From: Streptococcus sp. LQJ-218
GTDB taxonomy: Bacteria > Bacillota > Bacilli > Lactobacillales > Streptococcaceae
DNA: 64,000 nt
NCBI RefSeq assembly: GCF_003428885.1
Contig: NZ_QQRU01000010.1
Coordinates: 31,641 to 95,640, forward strand
Direction of reading: 5' to 3'
Positions 10,337 to 19,851 of the stretch are shown here, piece by piece. A program made the translations under genes and the position numbers. The notes beneath the pieces were generated by a model. That model was not told where the DNA came from and ran no database searches. It saw only the letters and a program-made list of their open reading frames with translations. The stretch's first letter is position 1; each line of letters begins with the position of its first letter.

Positions 10337-11607
10337 AGATAAGTTGGAATGGATTTTCTAAAAAATCATACCAAGAGCGCCTTGAGTTGTTAAAAGCTCA
10401 GGCGCTCCTTAGTCCTGAAAAGCAAATTAGCTTGGATCAGGATGAACAGATGAGTGTGGCTGTTGCAGACCAGCTGAGTGAGAATGTAGTGGGAACTTTT
10501 TCTCTGCCTTATTCGCTGGTTCCAGAGGTTCTTGTCAATGGTCAGGAATATACAGTTCCCTATGTGACAGAAGAACCGTCTGTTGTTGCTGCAGCCAGCT
10601 ATGCCAGTAAAATCATCAAGCGTGCAGGCGGTTTTACTGCACAAGTGCATAAGCGCCAGATGATTGGGCAGGTAGCCCTTTATCAAGTTACTGATCCTGA
10701 ACAAGCGCAAGAGAAGATTGTAAAGAAAAAGGCTGAGCTCTTGGAACTTGCCAATCAAGCCTACCCTTCCATTGTTAAACGCGGGGGCGGGGCGCGCGAT
10801 CTGCATGTCGAGCAGATAAAAGGCGAAACAGACTTTCTCGTCGTTTATCTTCATGTCGATACCCAGGAAGCCATGGGAGCCAATATGCTCAACACTATGC
10901 TGGAGGCTTTAAAATCAGTCTTAGAAGAACTCAGTCAGGGACAAAGTCTCATGGGAATCCTATCTAATTACGCGACCGATTCTCTGGTGACTGTAAACTG
11001 TCGCATCGCTTTTCGCTACTTGAGTCGCCAAAAAGATGAGGCGCGTGAACTGGCAGAAAAATTGGTCTTGGCCAGCCAGTTTGCGCAAGCTGATCCTTAC
11101 CGAGCTGCTACCCATAACAAAGGAATTTTTAACGGTATTGATGCTATTTTAATCGCCACAGGTAATGACTGGCGTGCCATTGAGGCGGGGGCCCATGCCT
11201 TTGCTAGTCGAGACGGGCGCTATCAAGGTCTTAGTCGCTGGACACTGGATGTTGAAAGAGAAGAATTGGTCGGTGAGATGACCTTACCCATGCCTGTAGC
11301 GACCAAGGGTGGTTCTATCGGCCTCAACCCTCGTGTAGCCCTTAGTCATGAACTACTGAGAAATCCTTCTGCTAAAGAATTGGCCCAGCTTATCGTGTCT
11401 ATCGGACTTGCCCAAAACTTTGCAGCGCTCAAAGCCTTGGTCAGTACAGGAATCCAGCAAGGCCACATGAAATTGCAGGCCAAATCCTTGGCACTTCTCG
11501 CAGGTGCTAGTGAATCCGAGGTAGCTCCCCTAGTTGAGCGCCTCATCGCAGATAAAACCTTTAACTTAGAGACAGCTCAGCGTTATCTAGAAAACTTAAG
11601 ATCATAA
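10333..11607 (+). CDS. mvaA: hydroxymethylglutaryl-CoA reductase, class II
   Basis: A 424-residue enzyme that reduces HMG-CoA to mevalonate. Expected motifs are present: an N-terminal ENVVGTFSLPYSL segment, the active-site region ATHNKGIFNGIDAI, NDWRAIEAGAHAFASRDG with its catalytic Glu/Asp, and LSHELL with the C-terminal catalytic His region. Class II assignment follows from lack of a membrane domain and from the bacterial length. It overlaps mvaS by ATGA and ends before a bidirectional terminator. The later mevalonate kinases are not in this window. Confidence 0.95.
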   Translation: MKISWNGFSKKSYQERLELLKAQALLSPEKQISLDQDEQMSVAVADQLSENVVGTFSLPYSLVPEVLVNGQEYTVPYVTEEPSVVAAASYASKIIKRAGGFTAQVHKRQMIGQVALYQVTDPEQAQEKIVKKKAELLELANQAYPSIVKRGGGARDLHVEQIKGETDFLVVYLHVDTQEAMGANMLNTMLEALKSVLEELSQGQSLMGILSNYATDSLVTVNCRIAFRYLSRQKDEARELAEKLVLASQFAQADPYRAATHNKGIFNGIDAILIATGNDWRAIEAGAHAFASRDGRYQGLSRWTLDVEREELVGEMTLPMPVATKGGSIGLNPRVALSHELLRNPSAKELAQLIVSIGLAQNFAALKALVSTGIQQGHMKLQAKSLALLAGASESEVAPLVERLIADKTFNLETAQRYLENLRS

Positions 11608-11641
11608 AAAAACTCAGACGAGGACAGTCTGAGTTTTTTTA
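11605..11641. terminator. bidirectional terminator between mvaA and scrR
   Basis: The stem AACTCAGAC / GTCTGAGTT (11611-11619 with 11627-11635) has an A run on its left and a T run on its right. It can therefore end both the plus-strand mvaA transcript and the minus-strand scrBR transcript. Confidence 0.92.
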
Positions 11642-11644
11642 TGC

Positions 11645-12610
11645 TTAAATACTTTTTCCTGGTAATAAGGTAACTGGTAAGAAGTAGCCTGTTGTCGCGA
11701 CTGCCTTGCCTTCGATTTTCTGCAAGAGGAGGTCAACAGTGAGGCTGGCAATCTCTTCCATAGGTTGCTTCACAGTCGTCAAATGAGGATAGTAATTCTC
11801 GATAAAGTAAGTTCCATCATAGCCGATGACCTTGAGCTCTTCCGGGACAGAAATGCCCAGTTCTTGAGCGATTTTAATGACCAGAATAGCTGTTAAGTCA
11901 TCTGAAGCAAAGATAGCATCTGGTTTTTGTCGGGTCAAGATATTCTTGATTTCCATTTCTTTTCTGACAGGCGAAAAGTCACTGGAAATATTAATAATAG
12001 GAGCTTTTGGGAGTACGGATGCAAAACCAGCATGACGCAGTCCAGTTGGCGAGTTAGAATTGTCGTTCCCGGTAATCATAATGATAGACTGGGAACCTGT
12101 CTTAACCAAGGTCTGGGCCGCAAGAACCCCACCAGCATAGTTGTCAGAGGAAACGACAGGGATGTCTGGAGACAGGTTTCGGTCAAAGGAAATAATCGGT
12201 GCTGTCACGCGATTATAGTCTTCGATTCCCAAGTTGTGACTACCCGAAATGATGCCGTCCACCTGATTGGCTTCCAACATTTCGATGTATTCGCGTTCCT
12301 TCTCAGAGTCATGCTCGCTATTGCAGATGATGGTCTTGTAACCATTCTTAAAAAGTTGGTGTTCCAGTTTATCAATCAATTCTGCGTAGAAAACGTTAGA
12401 AATATTTGGGAAAATCAGGCCGATTAACTTAGCTGATTTTCCTTGTAGACTGCGAGCTAGGTTGTTGGGTTTATAGCCCAATTCTCGCATGGCTTCATTG
12501 ACTTTTTGAATGGTTTTCTCAGAGAGATACCCTTTTTTATTGATAACTCGAGAAACAGTAGTAGGGCTGACGCCTGCAATTTTGGCGACATCAGTTAGTT
12601 TTGCGACCAT
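11645..12610 (-). CDS. scrR: LacI-family sucrose operon repressor ScrR
   Basis: A 321-residue LacI/GalR regulator. The N-terminal helix-turn-helix reads KLTDVAKIAGVSPTTVSRVIN, followed by the hinge helix (ARSLQGKSAKLIGL) and a periplasmic-binding-protein-like effector domain. It is expected to repress scrB and scrA and to respond to a sugar such as sucrose-6-phosphate or fructose; the effector is inferred from the family. Its start lies inside the 3' end of scrB (20-nt overlap), so it is co-transcribed with scrB and probably autoregulated. Confidence 0.93.
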   Translation of the reverse strand: MVAKLTDVAKIAGVSPTTVSRVINKKGYLSEKTIQKVNEAMRELGYKPNNLARSLQGKSAKLIGLIFPNISNVFYAELIDKLEHQLFKNGYKTIICNSEHDSEKEREYIEMLEANQVDGIISGSHNLGIEDYNRVTAPIISFDRNLSPDIPVVSSDNYAGGVLAAQTLVKTGSQSIIMITGNDNSNSPTGLRHAGFASVLPKAPIINISSDFSPVRKEMEIKNILTRQKPDAIFASDDLTAILVIKIAQELGISVPEELKVIGYDGTYFIENYYPHLTTVKQPMEEIASLTVDLLLQKIEGKAVATTGYFLPVTLLPGKSI

Positions 12611-14045
12611 AATCTAATTCATAGTAAGTTCCGGTTGGGTTTCCAGATTTGATTAGGATGCCATTTTGGTCCGCATGTGGGAAGACACGACCAGAAAATA
12701 CTTTTTCTCCTTTATTGATGAAAATTTCAAAGACAGAGTTATCGATGAAGATTGTAGCAGTAGTAGTTTGATTGTCGATAGGGCAAGAACGAGTAGTTCC
12801 AAATTCTTGGGCATACTGCTCACCAGCCTGGCCACGATCTACTGTCACTTGACCATTTACAAGGTCAAAGTTGATGGAAAGTCCCTTGCCTTCTTTATCA
12901 GCAAGTAAGACAATCTCGATCTGACTATTAGCTTCCAAGTTGAGTTCGAGTTCGTAAGTGTTCTTGGTTTGAGCACGGTTTGAGAAGGCTTCTTCAGTAG
13001 CACGAAGGTCCTTGATAGCTGCGACTGGGTATTGATAGAGTTTGTCGTCTTTGATAGTGAGCTCCTTGACCAAAGAGAAGGTTCCTTGGTGGTCAAAACG
13101 ATCAGATGGATATGAAACATCAGGCAAACCAAGCCAGCTGATAGCCAGAGCACGCCCATCAGGAGCGTTGAAGGCTTGAGTTGCATAAGCTTCGAAACCA
13201 TAATCCATGTTTTGAAGTTGAGACACATCTACCATTTTGGCATTTTCAGGGTCAAAAGAAGCCCCAATCTTATACATATTTGGAAAGATATTATCGTAGT
13301 CTAGAACTTTCTTATCCAATCCTTGTGGACAATAGAGGAGGACAGGTTGCTCCCCTACAAAGACCAGATTTGGGCATTCCATCATGTAGGCAGTACGGTC
13401 GTTAGCAAAGTCGAGGTCGCCAACTGCTTGCCAGTTTGTATAGTCGTTGTCAACAGCCTTGTAGAGACGGACGAAGCCTTTTTTCTCCAAGTCTTGCCCC
13501 CCCACGATGGCATAATATTGCCCCTTGAAGTTAAAAATTTGCGGATCACGGAAGTGATCAGTAGAGTCAGCTGGCTGGTCAATCAAGATCTTGTCAATCT
13601 TTGTAATCTTGCCATCCTTATCCATCAAAGCTCCAATCTGGTATGGGTGACGGGTCCAATTTTCATCGCGAACATTTCCTGTATAAAATAGGAACAAGTT
13701 TTCGCCAAACTGCATGGCAGAACCAGAGTAGGCACCGTGGCTATCTAATGGAGTATCAGGCAAAACTTTGACTCCAGTTTCTGTGAAGTGAACCAAGTCC
13801 TCGCTTTCCAATTGAACCCAAGATTTCAAACCGTGTGCTGCACCAAAAGGAAAGTTCTGATAAAAAACAATCCACTTACCATCAAAGTAAGAAAAACCAT
13901 TTGGGTCATTGAGAAGTCCTGTTTTTGGCTCAACATGGTAATGAGTATGCCATGGAGATTGTGCCATATTTTCTTTTATATGTTGAATTTCTTCTTGCGT
14001 CCAATCTTGATAAAGTCTGTAACGACGCTCAGTTGTCCATTCCAT
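12591..14045 (-). CDS. scrB: sucrose-6-phosphate hydrolase (GH32)
   Basis: A 484-residue glycoside hydrolase family 32 enzyme that splits sucrose-6-phosphate, made by the PTS, into glucose-6-phosphate and fructose. Catalytic signatures are visible: WHTHYHVEPKTGLLNDPNG (nucleophile Asp in NDPNG), FRDPQIF (transition-state Asp) and MECPNLV (acid/base Glu). The C-terminal beta-sandwich domain follows, with VFEIFINKGEKVFSGRVFP. A GGAGG sits 10 nt before the ATG. It is divergent from scrA, with operator sequences in the 380-nt gap. Confidence 0.95.
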   Translation of the reverse strand: MEWTTERRYRLYQDWTQEEIQHIKENMAQSPWHTHYHVEPKTGLLNDPNGFSYFDGKWIVFYQNFPFGAAHGLKSWVQLESEDLVHFTETGVKVLPDTPLDSHGAYSGSAMQFGENLFLFYTGNVRDENWTRHPYQIGALMDKDGKITKIDKILIDQPADSTDHFRDPQIFNFKGQYYAIVGGQDLEKKGFVRLYKAVDNDYTNWQAVGDLDFANDRTAYMMECPNLVFVGEQPVLLYCPQGLDKKVLDYDNIFPNMYKIGASFDPENAKMVDVSQLQNMDYGFEAYATQAFNAPDGRALAISWLGLPDVSYPSDRFDHQGTFSLVKELTIKDDKLYQYPVAAIKDLRATEEAFSNRAQTKNTYELELNLEANSQIEIVLLADKEGKGLSINFDLVNGQVTVDRGQAGEQYAQEFGTTRSCPIDNQTTTATIFIDNSVFEIFINKGEKVFSGRVFPHADQNGILIKSGNPTGTYYELDYGRKTN

Positions 14046-14079
14046 TTATTTTATTCCTCCAAAAATCTTATCACTTTTA

Positions 14080-14108
14080 ATAGTAACCGTTTTCGGTTAA
14101 AAAAGCAA
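14080..14108 (-). promoter_or_regulatory. scrBR promoter with probable ScrR operator in its spacer
   Basis: On the minus strand a -35 TTGCTT (14103-14108) and a -10 TACTAT (14080-14085) are separated by exactly 17 nt. Within the spacer is the inverted repeat AACCGTTTTCGGTT (14085-14098), a LacI-family type operator. A repressor bound there would block RNA polymerase directly, so ScrR is the likely ligand. The remaining 14109-14330 of the gap is A/T-rich with no gene. Confidence 0.8.
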
Positions 14109-14330
14109 GTCTTTTATGTTAAAAAAGAGAAAAAACTGTCAAACGATTGTTATAAAATAAATGTAGGAAATCAATCAAATTTTCACAAAAATATGAAAGA
14201 TAATGAAATGAATTCCTGATAAAAAAGATGTTAAACTTACCTTTTTAAGGAATATCTGTTAAAACAGTCAAAACCAATCAAACAAAGCTAAGGATACTAA
14301 GTAGAAACAAATATTTTTTCTGCAAAACGC

Positions 14331-14389
14331 TTGACATATTTTTAAAACATGATAAAATAATAGTCGTAGGGCGGATAAAATCGCTTTCA
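14331..14389 (+). promoter_or_regulatory. scrA promoter with cre-like/operator site
   Basis: A -35 TTGACA (14331-14336) and -10 TAAAAT (14353-14358) are spaced by 16 nt. Downstream, ATAAAATCGCTTTCA (14375-14389) fits the CcpA cre consensus except for one position, and lies in the early transcribed region where binding would act as a roadblock. It could instead be a second ScrR site; the sequence alone does not decide. Confidence 0.75.
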
Positions 14390-14425
14390 AACAAGAACAA
14401 AATTTTATATAAGGAGATTTTTGCT

Positions 14426-16363
14426 ATGGATTATAGTAAAGTTGCTGCCGAGGTCATTGAGGCTGTCGGTAAGGATAATCTTGTAGCTGCAGCCCACTGT
14501 GCAACTCGTCTTCGTTTGGTATTAAAAGACGAATCAAAAGTGAATCAAGCAGCTCTAGATAATAATGCGGATGTGAAGGGAACTTTTAGTACTAACGGAC
14601 AATATCAAATTATCATTGGTCCTGGTGATGTTAACTTCGTATATGCGGAAATTATTAAGAAAACTGGTTTGAAAGAAGTTTCGACAGATGATTTGAAAGA
14701 GATTGCTAATAAAGACAAAAAGTTCAATCCATTGATGGACTTGATTAAACTTTTGTCAGACATCTTTGTTCCTATTATCCCTGCCTTAGTTGCAGGTGGT
14801 CTCTTGATGGCTTTACGTAACTTCTTGACATCACCAGACTTGTTTGGACCTCAATCAATTGAAGATATGTATCCTGCAATCAAAGGCTTCTCAGCTATGA
14901 TTCAATTGATGTCTGCTGCTCCATTTATGTTCCTCCCTGTTTTGGTTGGTATTTCAGCAGCCAAACGCTTTGGAGCAAACCAATTCCTTGGTGCGGCAAT
15001 TGGTATGATCATGACCACTCCAGATTTGGGTGGGAAAGAAGCCTTCTGGGACATCTTAGGTTTCCATGTTACACAAACTAACTATGCTTATCAAGTTATT
15101 CCAGTCCTTGTTGCAGTCTGGTTGTTAGCTAATTTGGAAAAATTCTTCCACAAGAAATTGCCATCTGCAGTTGACTTCACTTTCACACCGCTTTTATCAG
15201 TGATGATTACAGGATTCCTTACCTTTACAGTTATTGGTCCTGTTATGTTGGTTGTGTCTGATGCGATTACAAATGCGATTGTATGGTTGTACAACACAAC
15301 AGGTGCCTTTGGTATGGGTCTATTTGGTGGAACTTACTCATTAATCGTTATGACAGGTCTTCACCAATCATTCCCAGCAATCGAAACACAATTGTTGTCT
15401 GCTTACAATAATAACGGTACTGGATTTGGAGACTACATCTTTGTTGTTGCTTCAATGGCAAACGTAGCACAAGGTGCTGCTACTCTCGCAATCTACTTCT
15501 TGACAAAAAATGCTAAAACAAAAGGATTGTCAAGTTCGGCTGCTGTCTCTGCCTTCCTTGGTATTACAGAACCTGCTCTCTTTGGGGTAAACTTGAAATA
15601 CAAATTCCCATTCTTCTGCGCCCTTGCTGGTTCAGCAATTGGTGCCTTCGTAGCAGGTTTAAGTCACGTTATTGCGGTTTCATTGGGAGCGGCTGGATTT
15701 ATTGGATTCCTTTCTATTAAGGCTGGTTCAATCCCTATGTATATAATTGCGGAAATCGTATCCTTTGTTGCCGCTTTTGCTTTCACTTATTTCTACGGGA
15801 AAACAAAAGCAGCCAGTGTCTTTGCTGATGAAGCTGCTACAGCAACCGCAGAAACAGTTACAGAACCTACAGTAGAAGCACCAGTAGTGGAAGAGACTGA
15901 TACTCTTCAAAATGAAACACTTGTAACTCCTATCGTCGGTGATGTTGTTGCTCTTGCTGATGTCAATGACCCAGTCTTCTCGAGTGGAGCTATGGGACAA
16001 GGTATCGCTGTGAAACCAAGTCAAGGTGTGGTCTACGCACCAGCTGATGCGGAAGTTTCAATTGCCTTTCCAACAGGACACGCTTTTGGTTTGAAAACAG
16101 CTAATGGTGCTGAAGTTTTGATCCACGTTGGTATTGACACTGTATCTATGGATGGTGAAGGTTTTGAAGCAAAAGTTGCTCAAGGTGACAAGGTGAAAGC
16201 GGGCGATGTTCTTGGAACATTTGACTCAAACAAAATCGCTGCAGCTGGACTTGATGATACAACAATGGTTATCGTTACTAATACAGCTGACTACGCTTCA
16301 GTAGCTCCAGTCGCAGCAGGTTCAGTTGCGAAGGGTGATGCTGTGATCGAAGTGAAAGCTTAA
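14426..16363 (+). CDS. scrA: sucrose-specific PTS enzyme IIBCA
   Basis: A 645-residue phosphotransferase permease that imports sucrose and phosphorylates it to sucrose-6-phosphate. The domain order is IIB (phosphocysteine in [12 protein letters not shown] near residue 26), IIC (membrane helices from about 105 to 465) and IIA (phosphohistidine in [12 protein letters not shown] near residue 571). An Ala/Glu/Thr-rich linker at about 470-495 joins IIC to IIA. AAGGAG lies before the ATG. Its product is the substrate of ScrB, encoded divergently. Confidence 0.95.
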   Translation: MDYSKVAAEVIEAVGKDNLVAAAHCATRLRLVLKDESKVNQAALDNNADVKGTFSTNGQYQIIIGPGDVNFVYAEIIKKTGLKEVSTDDLKEIANKDKKFNPLMDLIKLLSDIFVPIIPALVAGGLLMALRNFLTSPDLFGPQSIEDMYPAIKGFSAMIQLMSAAPFMFLPVLVGISAAKRFGANQFLGAAIGMIMTTPDLGGKEAFWDILGFHVTQTNYAYQVIPVLVAVWLLANLEKFFHKKLPSAVDFTFTPLLSVMITGFLTFTVIGPVMLVVSDAITNAIVWLYNTTGAFGMGLFGGTYSLIVMTGLHQSFPAIETQLLSAYNNNGTGFGDYIFVVASMANVAQGAATLAIYFLTKNAKTKGLSSSAAVSAFLGITEPALFGVNLKYKFPFFCALAGSAIGAFVAGLSHVIAVSLGAAGFIGFLSIKAGSIPMYIIAEIVSFVAAFAFTYFYGKTKAASVFADEAATATAETVTEPTVEAPVVEETDTLQNETLVTPIVGDVVALADVNDPVFSSGAMGQGIAVKPSQGVVYAPADAEVSIAFPTGHAFGLKTANGAEVLIHVGIDTVSMDGEGFEAKVAQGDKVKAGDVLGTFDSNKIAAAGLDDTTMVIVTNTADYASVAPVAAGSVAKGDAVIEVKA

Positions 16364-16515
16364 TACTCTTCGAAAATCAAATTCAAACCACGTCAGCTTC
16401 GCCTTGCCGTAGATATATGTAACTGACTTCGTCAGTCTTATCTACAACCTCAAAGCATTGCTTTGAGCAACCCTCGGCTAGCTTCCTAGTTTGCTCTTTG
16501 ATTTTCATTGAGTAC
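16363..16515 (-). repeat. BOX element (boxA-boxB-boxC) with one boxB
   Basis: The 153-bp sequence begins ATACTCTTCGAAAATCAA and ends TTGATTTTCATTGAGTA, the termini of pneumococcal BOX elements. It lies in reverse orientation (boxC side first on the plus strand). The middle has one boxB unit containing TGACTTCGTCAGT and CAAAGCATTGCTTTG hairpins. It starts at the stop codon of scrA and fills most of the 302-nt gap before scrK; the rest holds the scrK promoter. Confidence 0.92.
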
Positions 16516-16665
16516 AATATTCCCTCTCAAAATGAAAACGAACAAATGACATGTTTGTTCGTTTTTGCTTGAATGGTAAGATTTACAGAGGAAAATCTAA
16601 AAAATAGAGAAATTTAGATTTTCAAAATATGCTATAATAAAGAAAATAAAAACAAGAGGTTTATC

Positions 16666-17553
16666 ATGACAAAATTATATGGAAGCTTGGAAGCGGGCGG
16701 TACAAAGTTTGTCTGTGCTGTCGGTGATGAAAACTTTAATGTTGTAGAAAAAACACAATTTCCAACAACAACTCCAATCGAAACAATCGATAAAACCATA
16801 GAGTTCTTCTCGAAATTCGACAACCTTGCTGGTCTTGCAGTTGGTTCATTTGGTCCCATTGATATTGATAAAAACTCAAAAACTTATGGCTTTATCACAA
16901 CGACTCCAAAACCAAACTGGGCAAATGTGGACTTGCTTGGTGCCCTTCGTCGCGCTCTAAACGTGCCAATGTACTTCACAACAGACGTAAACAGCTCTGC
17001 TTATGGTGAAGTGGTTGCCCGTAATAATGCTGGTGGTCGTATCGAAAACTTGGTTTACTACACAATCGGTACAGGTATCGGTGCAGGTGTTATCCAACGT
17101 GGTGAGTTTATCGGCGGTGTGGGTCACCCTGAAATGGGTCACTACTATGTTGCTAGACACCCAATGGATATTGAAAAAGAATTCAACGGTGTTTGTCCTT
17201 TCCACAAGGGCTGTTTGGAAGGTTATGCAGCTGGTCCAAGTTTGGAAGCTCGTACAGGTGTTCGTGGAGAAAATATTGAACTCAACAACCCTGTTTGGGA
17301 TGTGCAAGCATACTACATCGCTCAAGCTGCGGTCAATGCGACTGTTACTTTCCGTCCAGACGTGATTGTCTTTGGTGGTGGGGTTATGGCTCAACAACAC
17401 ATGCTGGATCGTGTGCGTGAGAAATTCACATCTCTTCTCAATGGTTATCTACCAGTACCAGATGTACGTGATTACATTGTAACGCCAGCAGTTGCAGGAA
17501 ATGGTTCTGCAACTCTTGGAAACTTTGTCCTTGCAAAAGAAGTTTCAAAATAA
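16666..17553 (+). CDS. scrK: fructokinase, ROK family
   Basis: A 295-residue ROK-family sugar kinase that phosphorylates the fructose released by ScrB. Motifs: the N-terminal phosphate loop GSLEAGGTKFVCAVGDE, GTGIGAGVI, and the zinc site GHPEMGH with CPFHKGCLEGYAAGPS. A TGC-TATAAT extended -10 (TATAAT at 16633-16638) lies 28 nt before the start, so it has its own promoter besides any read-through from scrA across the BOX element. Confidence 0.93.
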   Translation: MTKLYGSLEAGGTKFVCAVGDENFNVVEKTQFPTTTPIETIDKTIEFFSKFDNLAGLAVGSFGPIDIDKNSKTYGFITTTPKPNWANVDLLGALRRALNVPMYFTTDVNSSAYGEVVARNNAGGRIENLVYYTIGTGIGAGVIQRGEFIGGVGHPEMGHYYVARHPMDIEKEFNGVCPFHKGCLEGYAAGPSLEARTGVRGENIELNNPVWDVQAYYIAQAAVNATVTFRPDVIVFGGGVMAQQHMLDRVREKFTSLLNGYLPVPDVRDYIVTPAVAGNGSATLGNFVLAKEVSK

Positions 17554-17559
17554 AGCACA

Positions 17560-17592
17560 AAATCCGCTCGGGAAACCAAACGGATTTTTTAC
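17560..17592 (+). terminator. terminator after scrK
   Basis: AAATCCG pairs with CGGATTT across a 14-nt loop and is followed by T residues. It separates scrK from the convergent membrane protein gene. Confidence 0.8.
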
Positions 17593-17595
17593 ATG

Positions 17596-18213
17596 TCAAA
17601 GCATTTGCCAGAAAAAGTCGATAATATAGGTCAGACCGTAGGTATAAACCACGAGGGTAAAGGGCTTGGTCAGAATGATGATAGTCATATAGCGCTTGAA
17701 GCTCATCTTGGTCAGGGCAGCCAGCATACAGAGAAAGTCAGCTGGACTAATGGGCCAAATCATCATAAAGATAAAGAAACGGTCAAAACGATTGCCCTTA
17801 TCCAACCAGCCGATGTACTTGTCATAGGTGCGCTTGCTGACGACAGACTGGACAAAAGCAGCTCCGTAGAGGCGCACCAGATAGAAGATAATGGCACAGC
17901 CAATCACGATGCCGATATAGTTATAGATAGTTCCGATGATGTGGCCGTAAATAAAGACCCCAGCCACCGAGGTCAAGGCCCCAGGAATGATAGGAACGAC
18001 CGTCTGTAAAATCTGTAAAAAGATAAAGAGGGGTGGACCCCAGATACCTGCCTGCTGAATAAAAGCAGAGAGGGTTTCTTTAGACTGTAAAACCCCAGCC
18101 TGATAAGCCCAAATACAGAAAATCAAACTCCCAACCCCACCGACAATTGATGAGATATTGATAACTTGCTGTAAAAGGGGAGAAACAGCTTTCATTTGTT
18201 TAACCTGTGCCAT
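17596..18213 (-). CDS. TVP38/TMEM64 (DedA-like, SNARE-associated) membrane protein
   Basis: A 205-residue protein with about five membrane helices. The conserved family core is visible as LQTVVPIIPGALTSVAGVFIYG followed by GCAIIFYLVRLYG. Members of this superfamily have been linked to lipid (undecaprenyl phosphate or phospholipid) translocation and membrane homeostasis; the role here is not known. It is a single gene on the minus strand, convergent with scrK. The start MAQVKQMKAVS is preceded by GAGG (plus strand cctc at 18219-18222). Confidence 0.8.
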   Translation of the reverse strand: MAQVKQMKAVSPLLQQVINISSIVGGVGSLIFCIWAYQAGVLQSKETLSAFIQQAGIWGPPLFIFLQILQTVVPIIPGALTSVAGVFIYGHIIGTIYNYIGIVIGCAIIFYLVRLYGAAFVQSVVSKRTYDKYIGWLDKGNRFDRFFIFMMIWPISPADFLCMLAALTKMSFKRYMTIIILTKPFTLVVYTYGLTYIIDFFWQML

Positions 18214-18362
18214 GTAAACTCCTCATAGATAGTATAATTCTACTATACCATATTTTGGAGGAGAAAGGGGGAATGAGTCTTTGATAGTAAGCGCCGATTG
18301 ATTGGTTCGAACAAGAATGAGAAAAAAGTTAAAGCAGAAGAAATAGTTGGCTAAAACTAAAT

Positions 18363-18519
18363 GAGGCTGGGACAAAAAGATTTTGATTTTAGGAATTCTT
18401 TATTATAAATTTTTAAAATCGATAGATTTGAAAAAAAGCGAACAAGACAGAATTCTGAGTATCAGATAACTTATTTTGTTCGCTTTTTATATTTATGATT
18501 AGACTTTTGTCCCAGACTC
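18363..18519. repeat. MITE-like element with GAGGCTGGGACAAAA terminal inverted repeats
   Basis: The left end GAGGCTGGGACAAAA (18363-18377) is mirrored at the right by TTTTGTCCCAGACTC (18505-18519), 14 of 15 matching. Inside, AAAAAGCGAACAA (18433-18445) pairs perfectly with TTGTTCGCTTTTT (18476-18488). The whole is about 157 bp, with no coding capacity. The inner hairpin with its T run may also act as a terminator upstream of the AbiH-like gene. Similar GAGxCTGGGACAAAA repeats occur between genes in Gram-positive genomes, from memory. The flank 18214-18362 shows nothing else. Confidence 0.7.
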
Positions 18520-18581
18520 GTTTTTTGGTTGATTCGTGGTATAATTTTAGTAATTATCTATTATGTAGAGGAGAAAAATTC

Positions 18582-19745
18582 ATGGCAGATACTATTCTAA
18601 TTCTAGGAAATGGCTTTGATATTGCTATGGATCGAAAAACAAAGTATACTGATTTTATTGAGTTTGAAAAACAATTATTTTCTAATCCAGATGAGAAGTT
18701 GCTGGAGTTTCTAAAAGTTAAAAATATAAGAATTGAGAAATACAGAGATAATTTGTATTTGAAATTTATTAATGAAAATAAAAATACTCTTGGAGAAAAT
18801 TGGTCTAATCTTGAAATCATGATTTCTCAACTTGCAGATGCGATAATGTATTTCAAAGAAAATAATGATTTAATATTCAAAGTTGCTGCTACAGGACGAA
18901 TTTGGTTATTGGAAGAGAAATTGTTACAAGAAAAAAATTATAGGTCAAAATTATATATTGCAAATATGTTTTCTTCACTATTTCATGAAAAAAGTTGGAG
19001 TTCTTTAGAAAGAGAAGTCGCACTGGAAAAGTTGAATAATAAATTTATCAATCAACTTGATCTATTGATTGAATTGTTAGAAATCTATCTATCGTATTTA
19101 GATTATTTTGATTTTGAAGTTAGCAAGATTAAAGCTAAGCCAACAGCTTTAGATGCAGTATCGAATATATCAAATTCCTCTGTCCTAAATTTTAATTACA
19201 CCAATACATCGGGCCATCTCTTTGGAACTTTTGAGGAGAAAACTCATTTTATACATGGGCGAATTGATTTAGATAGAACAATCAATACCATGGTTTTTGG
19301 AATTGAGGATAAGGAAAATGATGTCAACAGTGATTTGATACCTTATCAGAAATATTATCAACGAGTTGTCAAAGAAACAGGGAATAAATTTGAAGAATTT
19401 TTTATTAAGAGAAATTATACGGTAAAAAATACTTCTGTTGCAGGGCGTGCTGTTCCGACTAGAGTTCTAGTTTCGAAAAACATTGTTATTTTTGGTCATT
19501 CAGTAGATCCATTGGATAAAGAAATATTTCAAAAATGTTTTGCATTAGCAGAATCAGCAGAAAATGGAAAGTATGATTATAGATTTATTTTTACTTATTA
19601 CGATGATGCAGCTAAACGTTCAATTGTTAAGAATCTCGCAATCATTCTTGGTAAGGAAAAACTGATAGAGTTAACAGGGAAACGAAATGTTGTATTTGTA
19701 AAAAGTGATGATAAGGATGGTATGGAAGATGTTCTACTACCTTAA
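18582..19745 (+). CDS. AbiH-family bacteriophage abortive infection protein
   Basis: A 387-residue protein whose N-terminus, ILILGNGFDIAMDRKTKYTDFIEF, is the hallmark of the AbiH family, named from a lactococcal phage-resistance gene. Other family-like stretches are SNSSVLNFNYTNTSG, THFIHGRID, and near the end VIFGHSVDPLDKEIFQ. The molecular activity of AbiH is unknown to me. The frame is open from 18495, but GAGGAG at 18568-18573 before the ATG at 18582 and the family N-terminus decide the start. Its A+T-rich codon use and its place next to a type I restriction system suggest acquisition as a defence gene. Confidence 0.85.
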   Translation: MADTILILGNGFDIAMDRKTKYTDFIEFEKQLFSNPDEKLLEFLKVKNIRIEKYRDNLYLKFINENKNTLGENWSNLEIMISQLADAIMYFKENNDLIFKVAATGRIWLLEEKLLQEKNYRSKLYIANMFSSLFHEKSWSSLEREVALEKLNNKFINQLDLLIELLEIYLSYLDYFDFEVSKIKAKPTALDAVSNISNSSVLNFNYTNTSGHLFGTFEEKTHFIHGRIDLDRTINTMVFGIEDKENDVNSDLIPYQKYYQRVVKETGNKFEEFFIKRNYTVKNTSVAGRAVPTRVLVSKNIVIFGHSVDPLDKEIFQKCFALAESAENGKYDYRFIFTYYDDAAKRSIVKNLAIILGKEKLIELTGKRNVVFVKSDDKDGMEDVLLP

Positions 19746-19768
19746 TAAAGTTAAGAATAGTTTATAGC

Positions 19769-19799
19769 CCACTCGTCCTCCCTAGGTCGAGTGGTTTTT
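19769..19799 (+). terminator. terminator after the AbiH-like gene
   Basis: CCACTCG (19769-19775) pairs with CGAGTGG (19788-19794) and is followed by TTTTT. It makes the abiH-like gene a separate unit from hsdM. Confidence 0.88.
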
Positions 19800-19851
19800 C
19801 TTGAAATATGATAAAATAGAAAAGATAATACATTAAATAAGGAAAGTAAAA

